A stretch of 64,000 nucleotides of DNA from Ricinus communis (taxonomy: Eukaryota; Streptophyta; Magnoliopsida; Malpighiales; Euphorbiaceae), in NCBI RefSeq assembly GCF_019578655.1, contig NC_063261.1, positions 310,001-374,000 of the forward strand, read 5' to 3'. The notes beneath the pieces were generated by a model that did not search any database, had not been told where the DNA came from, and was given only the letters and a program-made list of their open reading frames with translations. The position numbers were made by a program, and so were the translations under genes. This document shows positions 35,457 to 47,900 of the stretch, in pieces; within the stretch, counting starts at the first letter, position 1; the number at the start of each line of letters is the position of its first letter.

Positions 35457-35782
35457 TATGCTTTAGAGTATTTATGCTTGGTATTTATCTCTTTGCTCGT
35501 ACTCAGCAATACTTGTCTTATAACAAGCTTGACACTTTCTAATGCTCATGATAATAGAATATTACATTGCGCTTAATAAGGTCTATAGTAAGAGGTAAGC
35601 TTGACATATTATTTGAATTTTAAACGTCTATTGACGCTTGACATGCCCATTGACATTTTGTACGTCGTGTCCATCATTATGATAACCGTTTATCATTTAT
35701 ATCTACTCAAATGACGGTTACATCCTCGCTCTTTAGAATGTTCCTTCATAATACTGAGGGGCATTTTAGTCACTCTCTAAAC

Positions 35783-35790
35783 TTTATAAA
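35783..35790 (+). promoter_or_regulatory. TATA box of the antisense gene in the Tat element
   Basis: TTTATAAA in the context ACTTTATAAATTCCTC is followed by a pyrimidine-rich leader and a likely 5' splice donor (GACCAG then GTAAG-like TAAGTTT at about 35940). The first ATG of the gene is at 36020. Confidence 0.5.
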
Positions 35791-36906
35791 TTCCTCTTTC
35801 ACTTACTACTTACCATTTTTGTTGTCTTTGTGCATTTCATCTTGTTGCTTATCAACTCTTCACTGTCTCTGCGTTTTGTGCGAGTTCTTAATTTCCTCCC
35901 TTCCTTCAACTCCATTTCTTCGTGAGATCATCTGTGACCAGTAAGTTTTTCTTAGTCTTTTTCTTTTATCTGTTTTTGAGATTCTTCTTTTTTTCTTTTC
36001 TTTTTAACCTATTCCTTTCATGGAACCTTCTCATAAAACTCTATAAAAAAACCCAGCTACTGAGTCCCTTAACGAGGAAGGACTTGCCTAGAATCGTTCT
36101 GAGAACATTCCTATGGACTTTGAGAGTAGAGATATACCTTCTTCCCATCAGAAAGAGGTCAAGAGTTCTAAATCATCATTTAAAACTGACAAAAATGTCC
36201 ACCACCTATACCCATATGAACTAAATCAGAGATCGTTATAAGATTTCCACCAAGTTTGTCTTGAAAGAGTGTCCTACACATTTTCTTGGTAACAGTACTC
36301 CCGAGGCAAACTACATTGTCTTATATGATGAGCATTTAGAAGCTAGACTCAAATTGCCCTTAGATCCTTTCATTAAGGCAATTATCTTAGATACGAACAT
36401 CTCCATAGCTCAGCTTCATCCCAACTCCATCTGACTTTAAGTAGCCTTTAATCAACTTTGTAAGAATTTAACTTTCTTCCAACTCCTTATTTTTTTCTTC
36501 TCTTCTTTTTATTTAGTTGCTCGGGTATTCGAGTATGGTTTTTTTTTTATCTTAGAGCCCGAGCTGGGCATACAGTCCTCGATGGTCTCATCTTGTAAGT
36601 TCATAATTGGTGAGACCGTTATTTTCTCGTTTCTCACACTTCTAATTTCACCAATCTTCGGAGGAGGTGGCATGTGCTTCCTGCTCGAAAGCAACCCAAG
36701 TTGCTCCTTAAAGAGGATATAAAAAACCAAAAAACTCTATTGAGTGTTAGGAAACGTGGAACTTCTATCCTTATTTCTCCCTCCATCTCAGCTCCTCTTG
36801 CTCCTCGTCCTGCCCTTGAGCAATATCAAATCCCAAATGATAGTACTACCCTCTCTTACCCCAGCATAGGGCTCCTTTCTCAAGCGACAGATCAAGCATT
36901 GGTGCC

Positions 36907-38293
36907 TTCTTTGTTCTTTGTTATATTAACCTAAAATGGATGATGAATAAATTCTAAACTAACTATTAACTACGAGCTAAGTTCTAAGGGAGATGCAAGA
37001 ATAATTGATAAGTGAAATAATCAAGACAAGAAGACAAACCCAAAGGGAATCTAAACTAGTTGGCATCCGAACAAAAGATAAAGGATCAGTGGGTCTAATT
37101 ATGCTACCCGTGGACGAATTCTTAACCGAATTTGGTTTCTCTCTCGAGATAACCAAATTCCTAAACCTAATAACCTAAAGTTGGAATCTCTTCCTAACGA
37201 TTGATTCTTAAATTAGCATTAAGCTTTAATCCGCCTCTATTAAGCTTTGTTAATTCTTAATCCGGCTAGTTAATTATCCTTATCTCTAAGCGATTATTAA
37301 CCAGTTCTTGTTATTCAAAGTTCCAATTGCCAAACGGATTTCTCAATCTCATAAAGCAATATAAACATCATAATTCACAACGTCTCATGAATAATGCATA
37401 ATCTTATTAACACTGAAAACAAGAAGAATACAAAACCAATTCAAACAATCCAACAATATAATATCAAACCAACATAGCAAAGAAATCCCAATGGATTTAA
37501 TCAATTTAGCTAAACATGTTCATGTTTAAAACAATCTAGGAAATCAATTACAATGAAAGAATAATGAAAATAAAACATATACACCCTTTTCTCTCGAATT
37601 GGATGAACAACTCCAAATCTGGATCTACACTTTGATTAATCTCCCAAACTGCCTCTTGAATTGCTCCACTACTGTTTTGCACTCGGAATCTTACGATTCT
37701 GGGATTCTTACTCACTGCAACTCTCTCTCGCACTCAGTATTGTGCAAAAACCGAACCAGCCACTAGGGCTCAATGTCACTCTTTCTCCCCCTCCTTTCTC
37801 TAAGAAAAATGAATTTTTCTTATATATTTAACTCAGCACGGCCGTGGTCAAGGACGTGCTAGTCACAATGGGAGTCCATGCCGTCGGCGTGGATCTCACC
37901 AACTAGGGTTTCACCATGACCAGTGTTGCTCCCGTCTTTGGCCACCACAGGCCGTCTTGGAGGCCGTGGTGGCTCTGAAACCGTGCTCAAACTATTATTT
38001 TGAAGACCAAGTTTTGATGGTTGGTCACGGCCGAGTCTAGGCCGTGATGGTCGTGGCCTTGACTCAGGCCGTGCTCAATGTGTGCAACGCGGGCTCTTGT
38101 CCGGTCTTGATGAATTCTCGTCCGTTTCCGCATGTATTGATCTATAATTGCTTAAACACCGATAATGGTCCTATAAATGTTCCTGAAATGCAAAAGAACA
38201 TAAAACAAGGGTGATCTGGGAATAAAAGCATAATAATTGCTAAGAACATACGCAATAATATGCAAGCAAATATGTGTAAAACTATGCTCATCA
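36907..38293 (-). repeat. Athila 3' LTR (outer end truncated)
   Basis: Direct repeat of 41657-43057. It ends CTATGCTCATCA, which on the minus strand is the TGATGAGC start. The first 115 bp of the right copy (41541-41656) are absent here. A GC-rich block with CACGGCCGTGG and GGCCGTGCTC occurs at 37841-38085. Confidence 0.88.
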
Positions 38294-38308
38294 AATTACC
38301 CCACACTT
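38294..38308 (-). other. Athila polypurine tract
   Basis: On the minus strand AAGTGTGGGGTAATT lies directly before the LTR start. It is nearly identical to the tract at 1873-1887. Confidence 0.8.
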
Positions 38309-40065
38309 AAGCTATTGCTTGTCCTCAAGCAATTAACAACTCAACCCATAAAACTACGTTAGCAATTCCTTTCAGTTTATGCCCCTAGTCCTGACAGAGT
38401 ATTCAACACATCTCAAAGGTTACTCAATCATAAATCAAATTACAAATCATTAACAAAGAATGGAAATAATATTAATGCATGAGTAACTTAAATGATAACT
38501 CAACACAAACATCATGAACCAATGCCTCACAGGGATCACTCAAGTCGCTCAAAGTGTATATTAGGTGAATAACAAATCCCTTAAAGCAAATGCACAAGAC
38601 CCGCTCACCATAAGCTTGCTCATAAATCATATCTTCGCCATCGTGAATAAGTAAATACCGAATCAAAGGGTCTTTACCAAGGTTGTAATGGGGCTAGGGC
38701 AAAGTGCGTAGATTTGGATAGAAGTATGAAAATGCTGGAATTCGTGCGATAAACAATAGTATATGCTCAAAGGATTAAATGCCTAAGATCACAAAAAGAA
38801 TCATTCACTAAAATCCCTACTTCATAGAATAACGCTCGCAAATGCTCTAAATCCAATAAAAAGATAAATAATTAAAGAGATTTGTTTATTATATATTTTT
38901 TTTTTCTTCTTCTTCTTCCTTTTTTTTTATTTTTTTTCAAAAGAAATGAACTAGCAGCTTATTAGCGACCGCTGCATACCACTCGAATAAACATAAAGAA
39001 TATCAAATACAAATTGGATCAAAGGGAGCATTTAAAATATCAAGAAGATTTAGTGAATTTACCAACATAGCAACTAGCATTTTAATCCCACATAAAGTTG
39101 AACATATCACATAAAGAAATTCCAGCATAAGGGTAAAGGAAAGATAAATGTAAAGAATGGTATATTTGAAGTGTATAGTTGTAGATTATGAAGAAAAGGT
39201 TAAGGCTAAAAAACTGGCTAACTAATGGAAACATAAGGTGATAGGCTTTTGGTCAAATGTGGGGAATCCTAAATCGCCCAAATCATCTCATGGTATTCAC
39301 AATATTCATGTAACTTCAACACGCATTACAAAGCAAGTTCTAGAAGCAAAGTTATGTACAATGCACACTCAAACAAGAAATATAAAGACCATAAGTATAA
39401 TGAATGCTCAACTGGCTCAAAATCTCACTTTCAGGTGTGGTATTAGGTGCAGTTGGTTCGCAACATCATTCATTGAATCATTACTTAAGAAACACATGCA
39501 TATGATATTATCAACGTTCTAAGTTAAAATTCGACAATTCGAAAAAATAATTAAATAACACCGGTTTAACCCGGCAGGGTTGATGTGTAAAACACCATAA
39601 ATTGTTTTCTAAGGACAATTAAATAAAGAAAAGTAACTACAATTCTATAAATCAAGTCATCAATCGGCTCAAAATAGCATACTCAAGTGCATAAAAACAC
39701 AGTGTCCTAACATCCCCTAAAAATACAACACCTAGCCATAGCAATTTCGGATATATTAAAAATCCATATGAGAGATTAAGGTTTATCCATAAGCACCCCA
39801 AACTTTAAGAACACACTGTCCTCGGGTGTAAAATGTTATGGATACCCCGCATGGAATGCTCAACTCGAGAACAAAGGCAATACAATCCAAGTGCATGACA
39901 TGTATGAAAAATAAAGTAAATAAATGCAAAAAATAAAAAGATCTAGGGGATCGCCACTGATCATCCATGGAGGCCGATGTTGTGGAAATTCGTTGCCTCC
40001 TCGGTAGAATCCGAAAATAATAAAATAAAGAAATAAAATTAAAACTGAAAATATGAAAACTAAAA
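38309..40065 (-). other. noncoding 3' interior of the Athila element
   Basis: AT-rich, with no ORF worth annotating. A pyrimidine-rich tract (TTTTTCTTCTTCTTCTTCC type) lies at 38895-38935. The stretch is collinear with 528-1872 in the other Athila copy. Confidence 0.55.
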
Positions 40066-41347
40066 CTAATAAAATGTTTCAAAACAAAAGGTTAAAATAT
40101 TAAAGATTAAAGATAAAGTTTGGGGTGCCTCCCAAAAGCGCTTCTTTTTTATGTGATGAGTCTTCTTAGCTGGACTCATGGTAAAAGGCAAATGGGCGTG
40201 ATCGACGACCATCCATCCTTCTTCCAAGCAAATGTCTTCAAGTATCCGCTTAGAGGGATAATCGTCAATTTCCTCTTCCCGACTATCAAGCAAGCTGCCA
40301 ATATGATGGGCAAGACTCGCTCCTCGTATAATTGGACGTAGTCATGATGCTCTAGGGGCTCTTCCAATTTGAAGCTAGAGTTTCAACAATTGGAAGGATC
40401 GATGGTTGGGCAATCTCTTCAGGAGTGTCGATGGTTTTCTTCAGTCCATGGCTTGGTTCACTTGCTAGGAGAAACTCGAGCTCCTCCAAGACTTCTTCAT
40501 TGGACAACTCGTGCTCATCTTCCATCATCGAGGGGACTTGTGGAAAATCTACCAACAATTCCTCTAATCGCAACTCGGCATCATCAATCGTACATTCCCG
40601 TTGATAGTCTTTCAGAGGGATCATGTTTGCCTCTTCCTTTTCTGGTTCTATCTCCATGTTCAAAGAGTCGTCCTGCACATAAACATCATCGTCAAACATA
40701 ATAGATAAACCAGAAAAATTCTCACCTGAATGCAAAGTGATGGCGCTCAAATGTTCCTCGGATTATTTGATGGAGTTCTCAATTGCTCTTCCGCTAGTAA
40801 CTTAAAGATTAAGCCTACTTGATGCTCTATGTTGTTAATCGAGGCTTGTTGATCTTGAAGTATCCTCTCTGTTTGTTGGAATCTTTCCTCAAGACTTGTT
40901 ATGAACCTCATCATCAGCTCCTCTCACACTAACTCTTCATCTTGAGTTGAAGGTGCAACATTAGGTCATTTCTTGATGTAGTTGCTTTGAATTCTAGTGG
41001 TTCTTGGCCATCTAAGCTCCATCCAAAGGGTGAATGAGTACTCCACTCTTGATTATAGGTGCTTCCATACGAGTCACTTGGCCAACTTCCGTATAATTCA
41101 CCCTGCTCACGTTATAAGAACAATGAGCAACATCACTATACAATGGACAATCATTACACATATGTAAACCACAACAAAATTCACAAAAGACTTGAGATGA
41201 AAGGATAGGAGAAGAGAGTTGATCGGTAGCCCTGCAAAATGATTCCACCCGAGCATCTAAAGATGCATGGGCATCCCAATTTTTAGCACTCTCTTGGTTC
41301 CTATTCTCATTTTCCAATGCGTCATACAAAGATTTTGGGTTTAGCAT
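40066..41347 (-). pseudogene. Athila gag C-terminus with zinc knuckle
   Basis: On the minus strand the first frame (41347-41012) has CEFCCGLHMCNDCP, a zinc knuckle of the Athila CX2CGG-H type. The next 260 bases encode SINNIEHQVGLIFKLLAEEQ, matching the Athila motif I-NME-QLGQLA. After a stop the frame 40750-40352 opens with AITLHSGENFSG (the family's AITLRSGK) and is strongly acidic. The last piece (40293-40066) has DYPSKRILEDICLEEGWMVV. The protein packaged the RNA in an active relative. The capsid half and all enzymes are missing, so the element depended on others. Confidence 0.8.
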
Positions 41348-41516
41348 TGAACCTCCTTATCATTCACTATCTGAATCATAAACTTAAGCTAAATAAATAT
41401 GTATAAATAAAATAAAATAAATAAACAAATAAAAATAAAAAAATCATAAAATAATAAGAAAGAAGAAAAATGGCTAAATTAACAAATAGCAAATTTCACT
41501 CTAGTTTTCATATAAT

Positions 41517-41534
41517 TCCCCGGCAACGGCGCCA
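41517..41534 (-). other. primer binding site, tRNA-Asp
   Basis: On the minus strand TGGCGCCGTTGCCGGGGA is the exact complement of the 3' end of plant tRNA-Asp, the standard Athila primer. It lies six bases from the 5' LTR. Confidence 0.92.
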
Positions 41535-41540
41535 AAAACT

Positions 41541-43057
41541 TGATGTGTGCTACTCGTGTTAGCTACAATCTAAGCGCAAGTGTACCTATCGATGCGATCC
41601 TAGCACTAATGGCGAGTATCAAGGTCGTATTCCTCGGGAAAGCAAAAGCCCAGAGTTACTTCTTTGTTCTTTGTTATATTAACCTAAAATGGATGATGAA
41701 TAAATTTTAAACTAACTATTAACTACGAGCTAAGTTCTAAGGGAGATGCAGGAATAATTGATAAGTGAAATAATCAAGACAAGAAGACAAACCCAAAGGG
41801 AATCTAAACTAGTTGGCATCCGAACAAAAGATAAAGGATCGGTGGGTCTAATTATGCTACCCGTGGATTTATTCTTAGCGAATTCAGTTTCTCTCTCGAG
41901 ATAACCGAATTCCTAAACCTAATAACCTAAAGTTGGAATCTTTTCCTAACGATTGATTCTTAAATTAGCATTAAGCTTTAATCCGTCTCTATTAAGCTTT
42001 GTTAATTCTTAATCCGGTTAGTTAATTATCCTTATCTCTAAGCGATTATTAACCAGTTCTTGTTATTCAAAGTTCCAATTGCCAAACGGATTTCTCAATC
42101 TCATAAAGCAATCTAAACATCACAATTCACAACGTCTCATGAATAATGCATAATCTTATTAACACTGAAAACAAGAAGAATACAAAACCAACTCAAACAA
42201 TCTAACAATATAATATCTAACCAACATAGCAAAGAAATCCCAATGGATTTAATCAATTTAGCTAAACATGTTCATGTTTAAAACAATCTAGGAAATCAAT
42301 TACAATGAAAGAATAATGAAAATAAAACATATACACCCTTTTCTCTCTGAATTGGATGAAATGACTCCAAATCCGGATCTACACTTTGATTAATCTCCCA
42401 AATCGCCTCTTGAATTGCTCCACCATCGCTTTTGCACTTGGAATCTTACGATTCCGGGATTCTTACTCACTGCAACTCTCTCTCGCACTCAGTATTGTGC
42501 AAAAACTGAACCAGCCACTAGGGCTCAATGTCGCTCTTTTTCCCCCTCCTTTCTCTAAGAAAAATGAATTTTTCTTATATATTTAACTCAGCACGGCCGT
42601 GGTCAAGGACGTGCTAGTCGTGCCTGTTGGTCCATGCCGCGGTCAACCGTGGATCTCACCAACTAGGGTTTCACCATGACCGTGTTGCTCCCCGTGCTGG
42701 CCACCACGGGCCGTGCTGAAGGCCGTGGTGGCTATGGAAACCGTGCTCAAACTATTGTTTTGAAGACCAAGTTTTGATGGTTGGTCACGGCCAGAGTCTA
42801 GGCCGTGATGGTCAGCACGGCCTTGACTCAGGCCGTGCTCAATGTGTGCAACGCGGGCTCTTATCCGATCTTGATGAATTCTCGTCCGTTTCCGAATGTA
42901 TTGATCTATAATTGCTTAAACACCGATAATGGTCCTATAAATGTTCCTGAAATGCAAAAGAACATAAAACACGGGTGATCTGGGAATAAAAGCACAATAA
43001 TTGCTAAGAACATACGCAATAATATGCAAGCAAATATGTGTAAAACTATGCTCATCA
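41541..43057 (-). repeat. Athila 5' LTR (1.52 kb, complete)
   Basis: It starts TGATGTGTGC and ends ATGCTCATCA on the plus strand, with TG...CA on both strands. It carries a GC-rich palindromic block at 42591-42845 with CACGGCCGTG and GGCCGTGGTGG. Confidence 0.9.
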
Positions 43058-43965
43058 GAGCCCTAGGAAATGTCCTCAACTGGTAGACGAGGATGACTGC
43101 ATTGAGGTGGAAATTCCCACCTTAGGAAGATGTCTTGATCCTGGACCTTATTTAGAGAAGAAGTATAGGCTATAGCCAATGGTTCAGACACCTCCTTTGG
43201 TCGAGGAGCTCGCGAGTTTGATATCTTTGAAGGCTGAATTGAGGAAGCTTGAGGATGTACATTCCTTCGAGCTTCATGCATAGCAAGTATCTCTCATCCT
43301 ACCAGTAAATCTATTTTAAACCAATATCTTCTTCTTCTGTTTATTTCTTCTTCTACTTGAACTAATATAGGGCTCTTTTTATAAGTGACTCTTGGTAATG
43401 CTTAGAGGAATTATGAGAGGCAGTTGAGTGAGCAAGCCTCTCATGATGGCATTCGAGTAGAGAACGCTGAGCATATTCTTCAAAAGTAGTCTAAAAATTT
43501 ATTTCTAAGGAGCAAAAGTGGCAAGGTCAGCTCCAAGTTGCCAATGCTCAAGCTGAAAGTGCCACTATTCAGCTTAGTTCTATTATGGTTGAGAAGAGGA
43601 ATGCCGATCTTCACATAACCGAGTTAGAGCTAGAATATGCATCTATCACCTCGAGACTTACTGATTAGACCTGGGTTAGTGAGAATTTAGCAATTGAGAA
43701 AAAGAGCTTCTACTTAGAAATGTCCTTTTCTCTTTCCAACTATAAGAAGGCTATTAAGGCTAACTTCCCTGATGCTGATATGACCTTTTTGGAAGAATTA
43801 GATATTGAAGAGATTGACAACAAGGCCCGAGAAAGAGCTGCTGAAGAAGCTGAAGATACTAAGCATGGTAGAACGGAGGTTGCTAATGCAGTTCCTCCTT
43901 TGGTAGATGATTTGATTATAAAGATTGACCTTAATGAAGCTCGGGACATAGTTAATGAATCCTGA

Positions 43966-44275
43966 GCTACGAGATTTTGTAATACTTTTTATGTTTTTAA
44001 TGAAGTTTACCTTTTTTTTTAATTCTGAGTTGACCTATTTCTTTATTGCATCTTGATCATAGTATTTTTGCTAAGTATACTAGATAGGTAGCATTATGCA
44101 TAAAAGAAGCCTTTATAAATAAATACATACGAACTTAGCATTACTTAAAATATGACAAGTTTCCATACCTGAATGAGATTTTTTACTAAGTATTGGACAT
44201 CGGTCTTCTTGTCATTCTATTTATTTTATTACGAGCTTTGTGCTTCTACCAATTCGTCCTTGTAGTGAGTCATAA
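43966..44275. other. noncoding Tat interior after the antisense gene
   Basis: AT-rich DNA between the end of the antisense gene and the tandem array. No feature is visible apart from short A/T runs. Confidence 0.45.
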
Positions 44276-44605
44276 AATAAGCTCAATGTGCCTAGGAATG
44301 ACGATTTTAAAAATACGCACTTTTAGTGTGTTGAATTCTTTGATATGAGCTCAGTGCACTTAGGGTGGCGTCTTTAAAGGTATGCACTGATAGTGTGCTA
44401 ATTGCTCTGAGGTGAGCCAGGTGCACCTAAAATATCGTCTTTGAAAGTATGCACTAATAATGTCCTAAATGCTCTAAGGCTGGCTCAGTGTGACTAGGAG
44501 TGGCGTCTTTGAAAAAATGCACTGACAATGTGCTAAATGCTTTAAAATGAGCTTGAGGCACCTAGGATGGCATCTTTGGAAGTATGCACTGATAACGTGC
44601 TCAAG
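44276..44605 (-). repeat. 67-bp tandem array, five units
   Basis: Units start at about 44276, 44345, 44412, 44479 and 44547 and share TATGCACTGATAGTGTGCTA and GGTGGCGTCTTT. Two central units are each exactly 67 bp. The array lies between the integrase end and the antisense gene end. Confidence 0.85.
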
Positions 44606-44910
44606 AGGAAAATGGAATTTATTAATTGAGCAAAAACTAGAAGATAATAATAATAATAATAATGATGATAATAAGTTTACGCCTCAAAGTGCCTTGGATT
44701 AGGCTTTCCCTCGGTTATTTATTGATAGTACTTCTTGAGTACTTGGATATTCCATAACCGCGGGAGCTTTCTTCCTGCTATGTTGGCTATTTTGTATGCT
44801 CCTCCTTTAAGTAATTTTACTACTTTGTAAGGGCCTTCCCAGTTAGGCTGTAGCTCGTCAACACCAACTCCTCCTTTGCCAATGTCGGCTCTTCTCATTA
44901 CTAACTCTCA

Positions 44911-47900
44911 TTACGAAAATGATCTAGGTCGAACTCTCTGATCATGGCGCTTAGCCATCTTATGCTTATAAGCCTCATTTCTTATGTTGGCGTCTGCTCT
45001 CCATTCTTCTAGCAAGTTTAGAAATAGCTTCATATGTTCCTCATTTTTCTTTTTGTCAAAGCATTGAATCCTCAAGGTTGGCATTCTTATTTTAACTAGT
45101 ATTATAGCTTTTGCCCCGTACGCTAATTTAAATGGTGTTTCGCGAGTTGTCTTTCTAGGCGTGGTCCTGTACAACTAGAGAACACTATGAAGTCCATCAA
45201 CCTATCTACCTTTCCTTTCATCCAGTCTTCTTTTTAGTCCTTGAAGGATTGTTCAGTTTGTGAACTCCGTTAGCCTATTAGGCTGTGGATGAGCAACAAA
45301 GATAAACCTTAAGTTGACTTTCATGCGAGTGTGGAAACCTTTTGAACTCCTTATTATCAAACTGCTTTCCATTATCGATTACCATAGTGTGTGGAATAGC
45401 ATATCTACACATGATTTCTCTCGAGAAGGAGTCGGCTGTTTTCTTTTCTGTTATGGTCGCCACAACTTCTGCCTCAATCCATTTTATGAAGTGGTCTATG
45501 GCAGTAGAAACTTCTTCTAACCTACTACAGTTGGGAAGGGCCTGAGAATATCTATGCCCCAAGTTGCAAATGGCCAAGGACTACTGATTGAGTATTGTAG
45601 TGCGGTAGGCAGGTGAGATACATTTTGATGCTCTTAACATTTAACACAAGTCTGAATGAGCTTTTTTGCATCCTTATGCATGGTGGCCAAAAATAACCTT
45701 GGAGAATGGTTTTTCTAGCTATGGGGTGGCTACTTCGTAAGCCCCACAAATCCCTTCATGGATCTCTCTAAAGACATAGTTCGCTCTTTCTTTTGAAATA
45801 CATCTAAGACTAAGGATGTGATATTGACTTTTTATACAATGTACAATCTTGGTAAGAGTACATGGCCAATGTCTTTATTATTTTTATTACAGCATTCTTA
45901 TCTTCAGATAATCTTCCTTCTTCAATATATTGAATGATCTCTTTCATTCAAAGGTCATAATTTTCAATAACTAATACCTCTTCTTTTGATATACTAGGCT
46001 CCTCAAGTATGTAGAATGGGACATCATTGCTTAGTTCCTCTCGTTAGGCGTGCTTGGCTAAGAAATCCACCTCTTTGTTCTCATCTCACAGGACCTGGAT
46101 AATGCTCCATTGACCCCTCATTCAACTTTTTGCAACATAGCTTTTGCCCGACTTATATATTTGACTAGATCAAAGTCTTTAACTTTGAAGATCCCTATTA
46201 TCTGATTGACCACTAGCTGTGAATCACTAATTATGCTTAGATGCTCAGCTCACATTGTTAGTGCCATCTTTAAACCTGCAAGTAATGCTTCATGCTCGGC
46301 AACATTATTAGAGGCTTTAGAGTTAATTTTTACTAAGCTTTTAAGTTGAACATTGTTTGGTCCCTCTAATAGTATGCCTGCTCCTGCCCTATCAATATTA
46401 GATGCTCCATTGACATGCAGTCTCCATTTGATAAGAGCTTCATTAACTTTCTTTGCACTTTCTGGCAATGCCCATCTCTGCCACAAAATTAGCTAATATA
46501 TGTGCTCTCATAGCTTTCTCGGCTCATATAGAACATTAAAAGCTCGCACTTAAATCAACCAATGAATGAGCCATCTAGATGTCACTAGCCTCTATAATGC
46601 CTTTCTCAATGGTTGATTTTTTCTGACAATTACCATGTGCGCTTGGAAATACTGACGATAGCCAAGGCCAACTTCTTTATCATAGGGTACCGAGTTTTTG
46701 CTCCTTTTAAGACCTTGCTCATGTAATAGATAGGCTTTTGCTCGCCATCATCCTCCCTAACCATCATAGATGTGATGGTGTCCTTGGTTGCTGCTAGATA
46801 TAAATGTAAACTTTCCCCACTTAAAGGTCTGCTGAGTAAGGGTAGCGAGCTTAGGAACCTCTTCATCTCCTTGAAAGCTCTCTGACACTTCTTGGTCCAC
46901 TCGAAATTCTTAACATTCTTCAAAGTTTTGGAAAATGGTAGGCATCTACTAGTGAAGCATGGGATGAACCGACCGAGGGCTATTATTCGGCCATTTAACT
47001 TATGTATCTCATTGATACCGCTTGGTGGTCTCATCTCCATGAATGCTTTGATTTTCTCGGGATTATCCTCTATCCCTCTTTGCGAGATTATGAATCCTAA
47101 GAACTTCCCAGCTTTGACACCAAAGGTACATTTGTCTGGGTTTGCTTGTGCTGTTACTTTTCCGGGATGCTGAATGCCACTTTTAAATCTCTGGCATGAT
47201 CCTCGGCCCTAGCTAACTTCATGATCATATCATCCACATATACCTTCATAGTTTTGACGATTTGATCTTTGACATAGTGTTTACCAACCTTTGGTATGTT
47301 GCTCCAGCATTCTTCAAACCAAAAGGCATCACTGTGTAACAAAAGATACTTATGTTTGTGACAAAGGAAATCTTCTCTTTGTCGGACTTATACATCTTGA
47401 TCTTATGGTATCCTGAGTAGTGTCAACAAAGCTATATACTTTATAACCACTTATTGAATCCACTAACTGATCAATATTAAGGAGAGAATAGCTATCTTTT
47501 GGACAAGGCTTATTCAAATTTGTAATGTCAATGCACATCCTCCATCTCCCATTTAGTTGTTTGACCAACACCATATTCACTACCCAGTCAGAATACATTA
47601 CCGGCCTAATGAATCCGACCTTTAGAAGCTTGTCGACTTCTTCTGCTTTAGCAATTTACCTCTTAAAAGCAAAGTTTATCTTTTTATGCTTGACTGGCTT
47701 AAATCTCTGGTTGACATTTAGTTGATGAGGGATTATACTCGGATCAAGCCTAACTATCTCAAAAGGGGAACTAGCAAACATATGCTTTTTCTCAATGAGT
47801 ACCTGCTCTGAATCACCTGGTCGGATAATTCAATGCCAACCTGAACTACTTTCTCTAGATCTCCTTCTAAAAGGACTTTCTTAGCTTTCCCATCGGCTCT

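Larger units (their letters stand above)
36907..43057 (-). mobile_element. non-autonomous Athila-lineage element
   Basis: Two very similar LTRs flank a 3.2-kb interior with an Asp-tRNA primer site, a broken gag C-terminus and a polypurine tract. There is no protease, RT or integrase. The LTRs differ at few positions by eye, so this is the youngest full insertion in the window. The right flank is GAGCC. The left LTR lacks 115 bp at its outer end and abuts GTGCC. Confidence 0.85.
36020..43965 (+). pseudogene. 'putative gypsy-type transposon' gene, antisense to the Tat element and split by Athila
   Basis: The frame starting MEPSHKTL has stops at codons 9 and 24. Further on KISTKFVLKECPTHFLGNST and then LPLDPFIKAIILDTNISIAQ, LHPNS and VAFNQLC follow (36240-36470). 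This fits the Pfam 'putative gypsy type transposon' domain (Transposase_28, with R-LPLHPF--E-L---G--P-QL-PN). A likely intron with TTTATTTAG lies near 36480-36515. The Athila element interrupts at 36907-43057. Beyond it come PPLVEELASLISLKAELRKL, a coiled-coil stretch, and the intact end IKANFPDADMTFLEELDIEE to ARDIVNES (43720-43965). The gene runs opposite to the element's pol. Its function is unknown. Confidence 0.6.

Noticed and set aside
40369..40701. Plus-strand 110-codon frame
   Set aside because: Antisense shadow of the Athila gag C-terminus, which has the recognisable motifs.
46892..47173. Plus-strand 93-codon frame
   Set aside because: Antisense shadow of Tat RT/RNase H.
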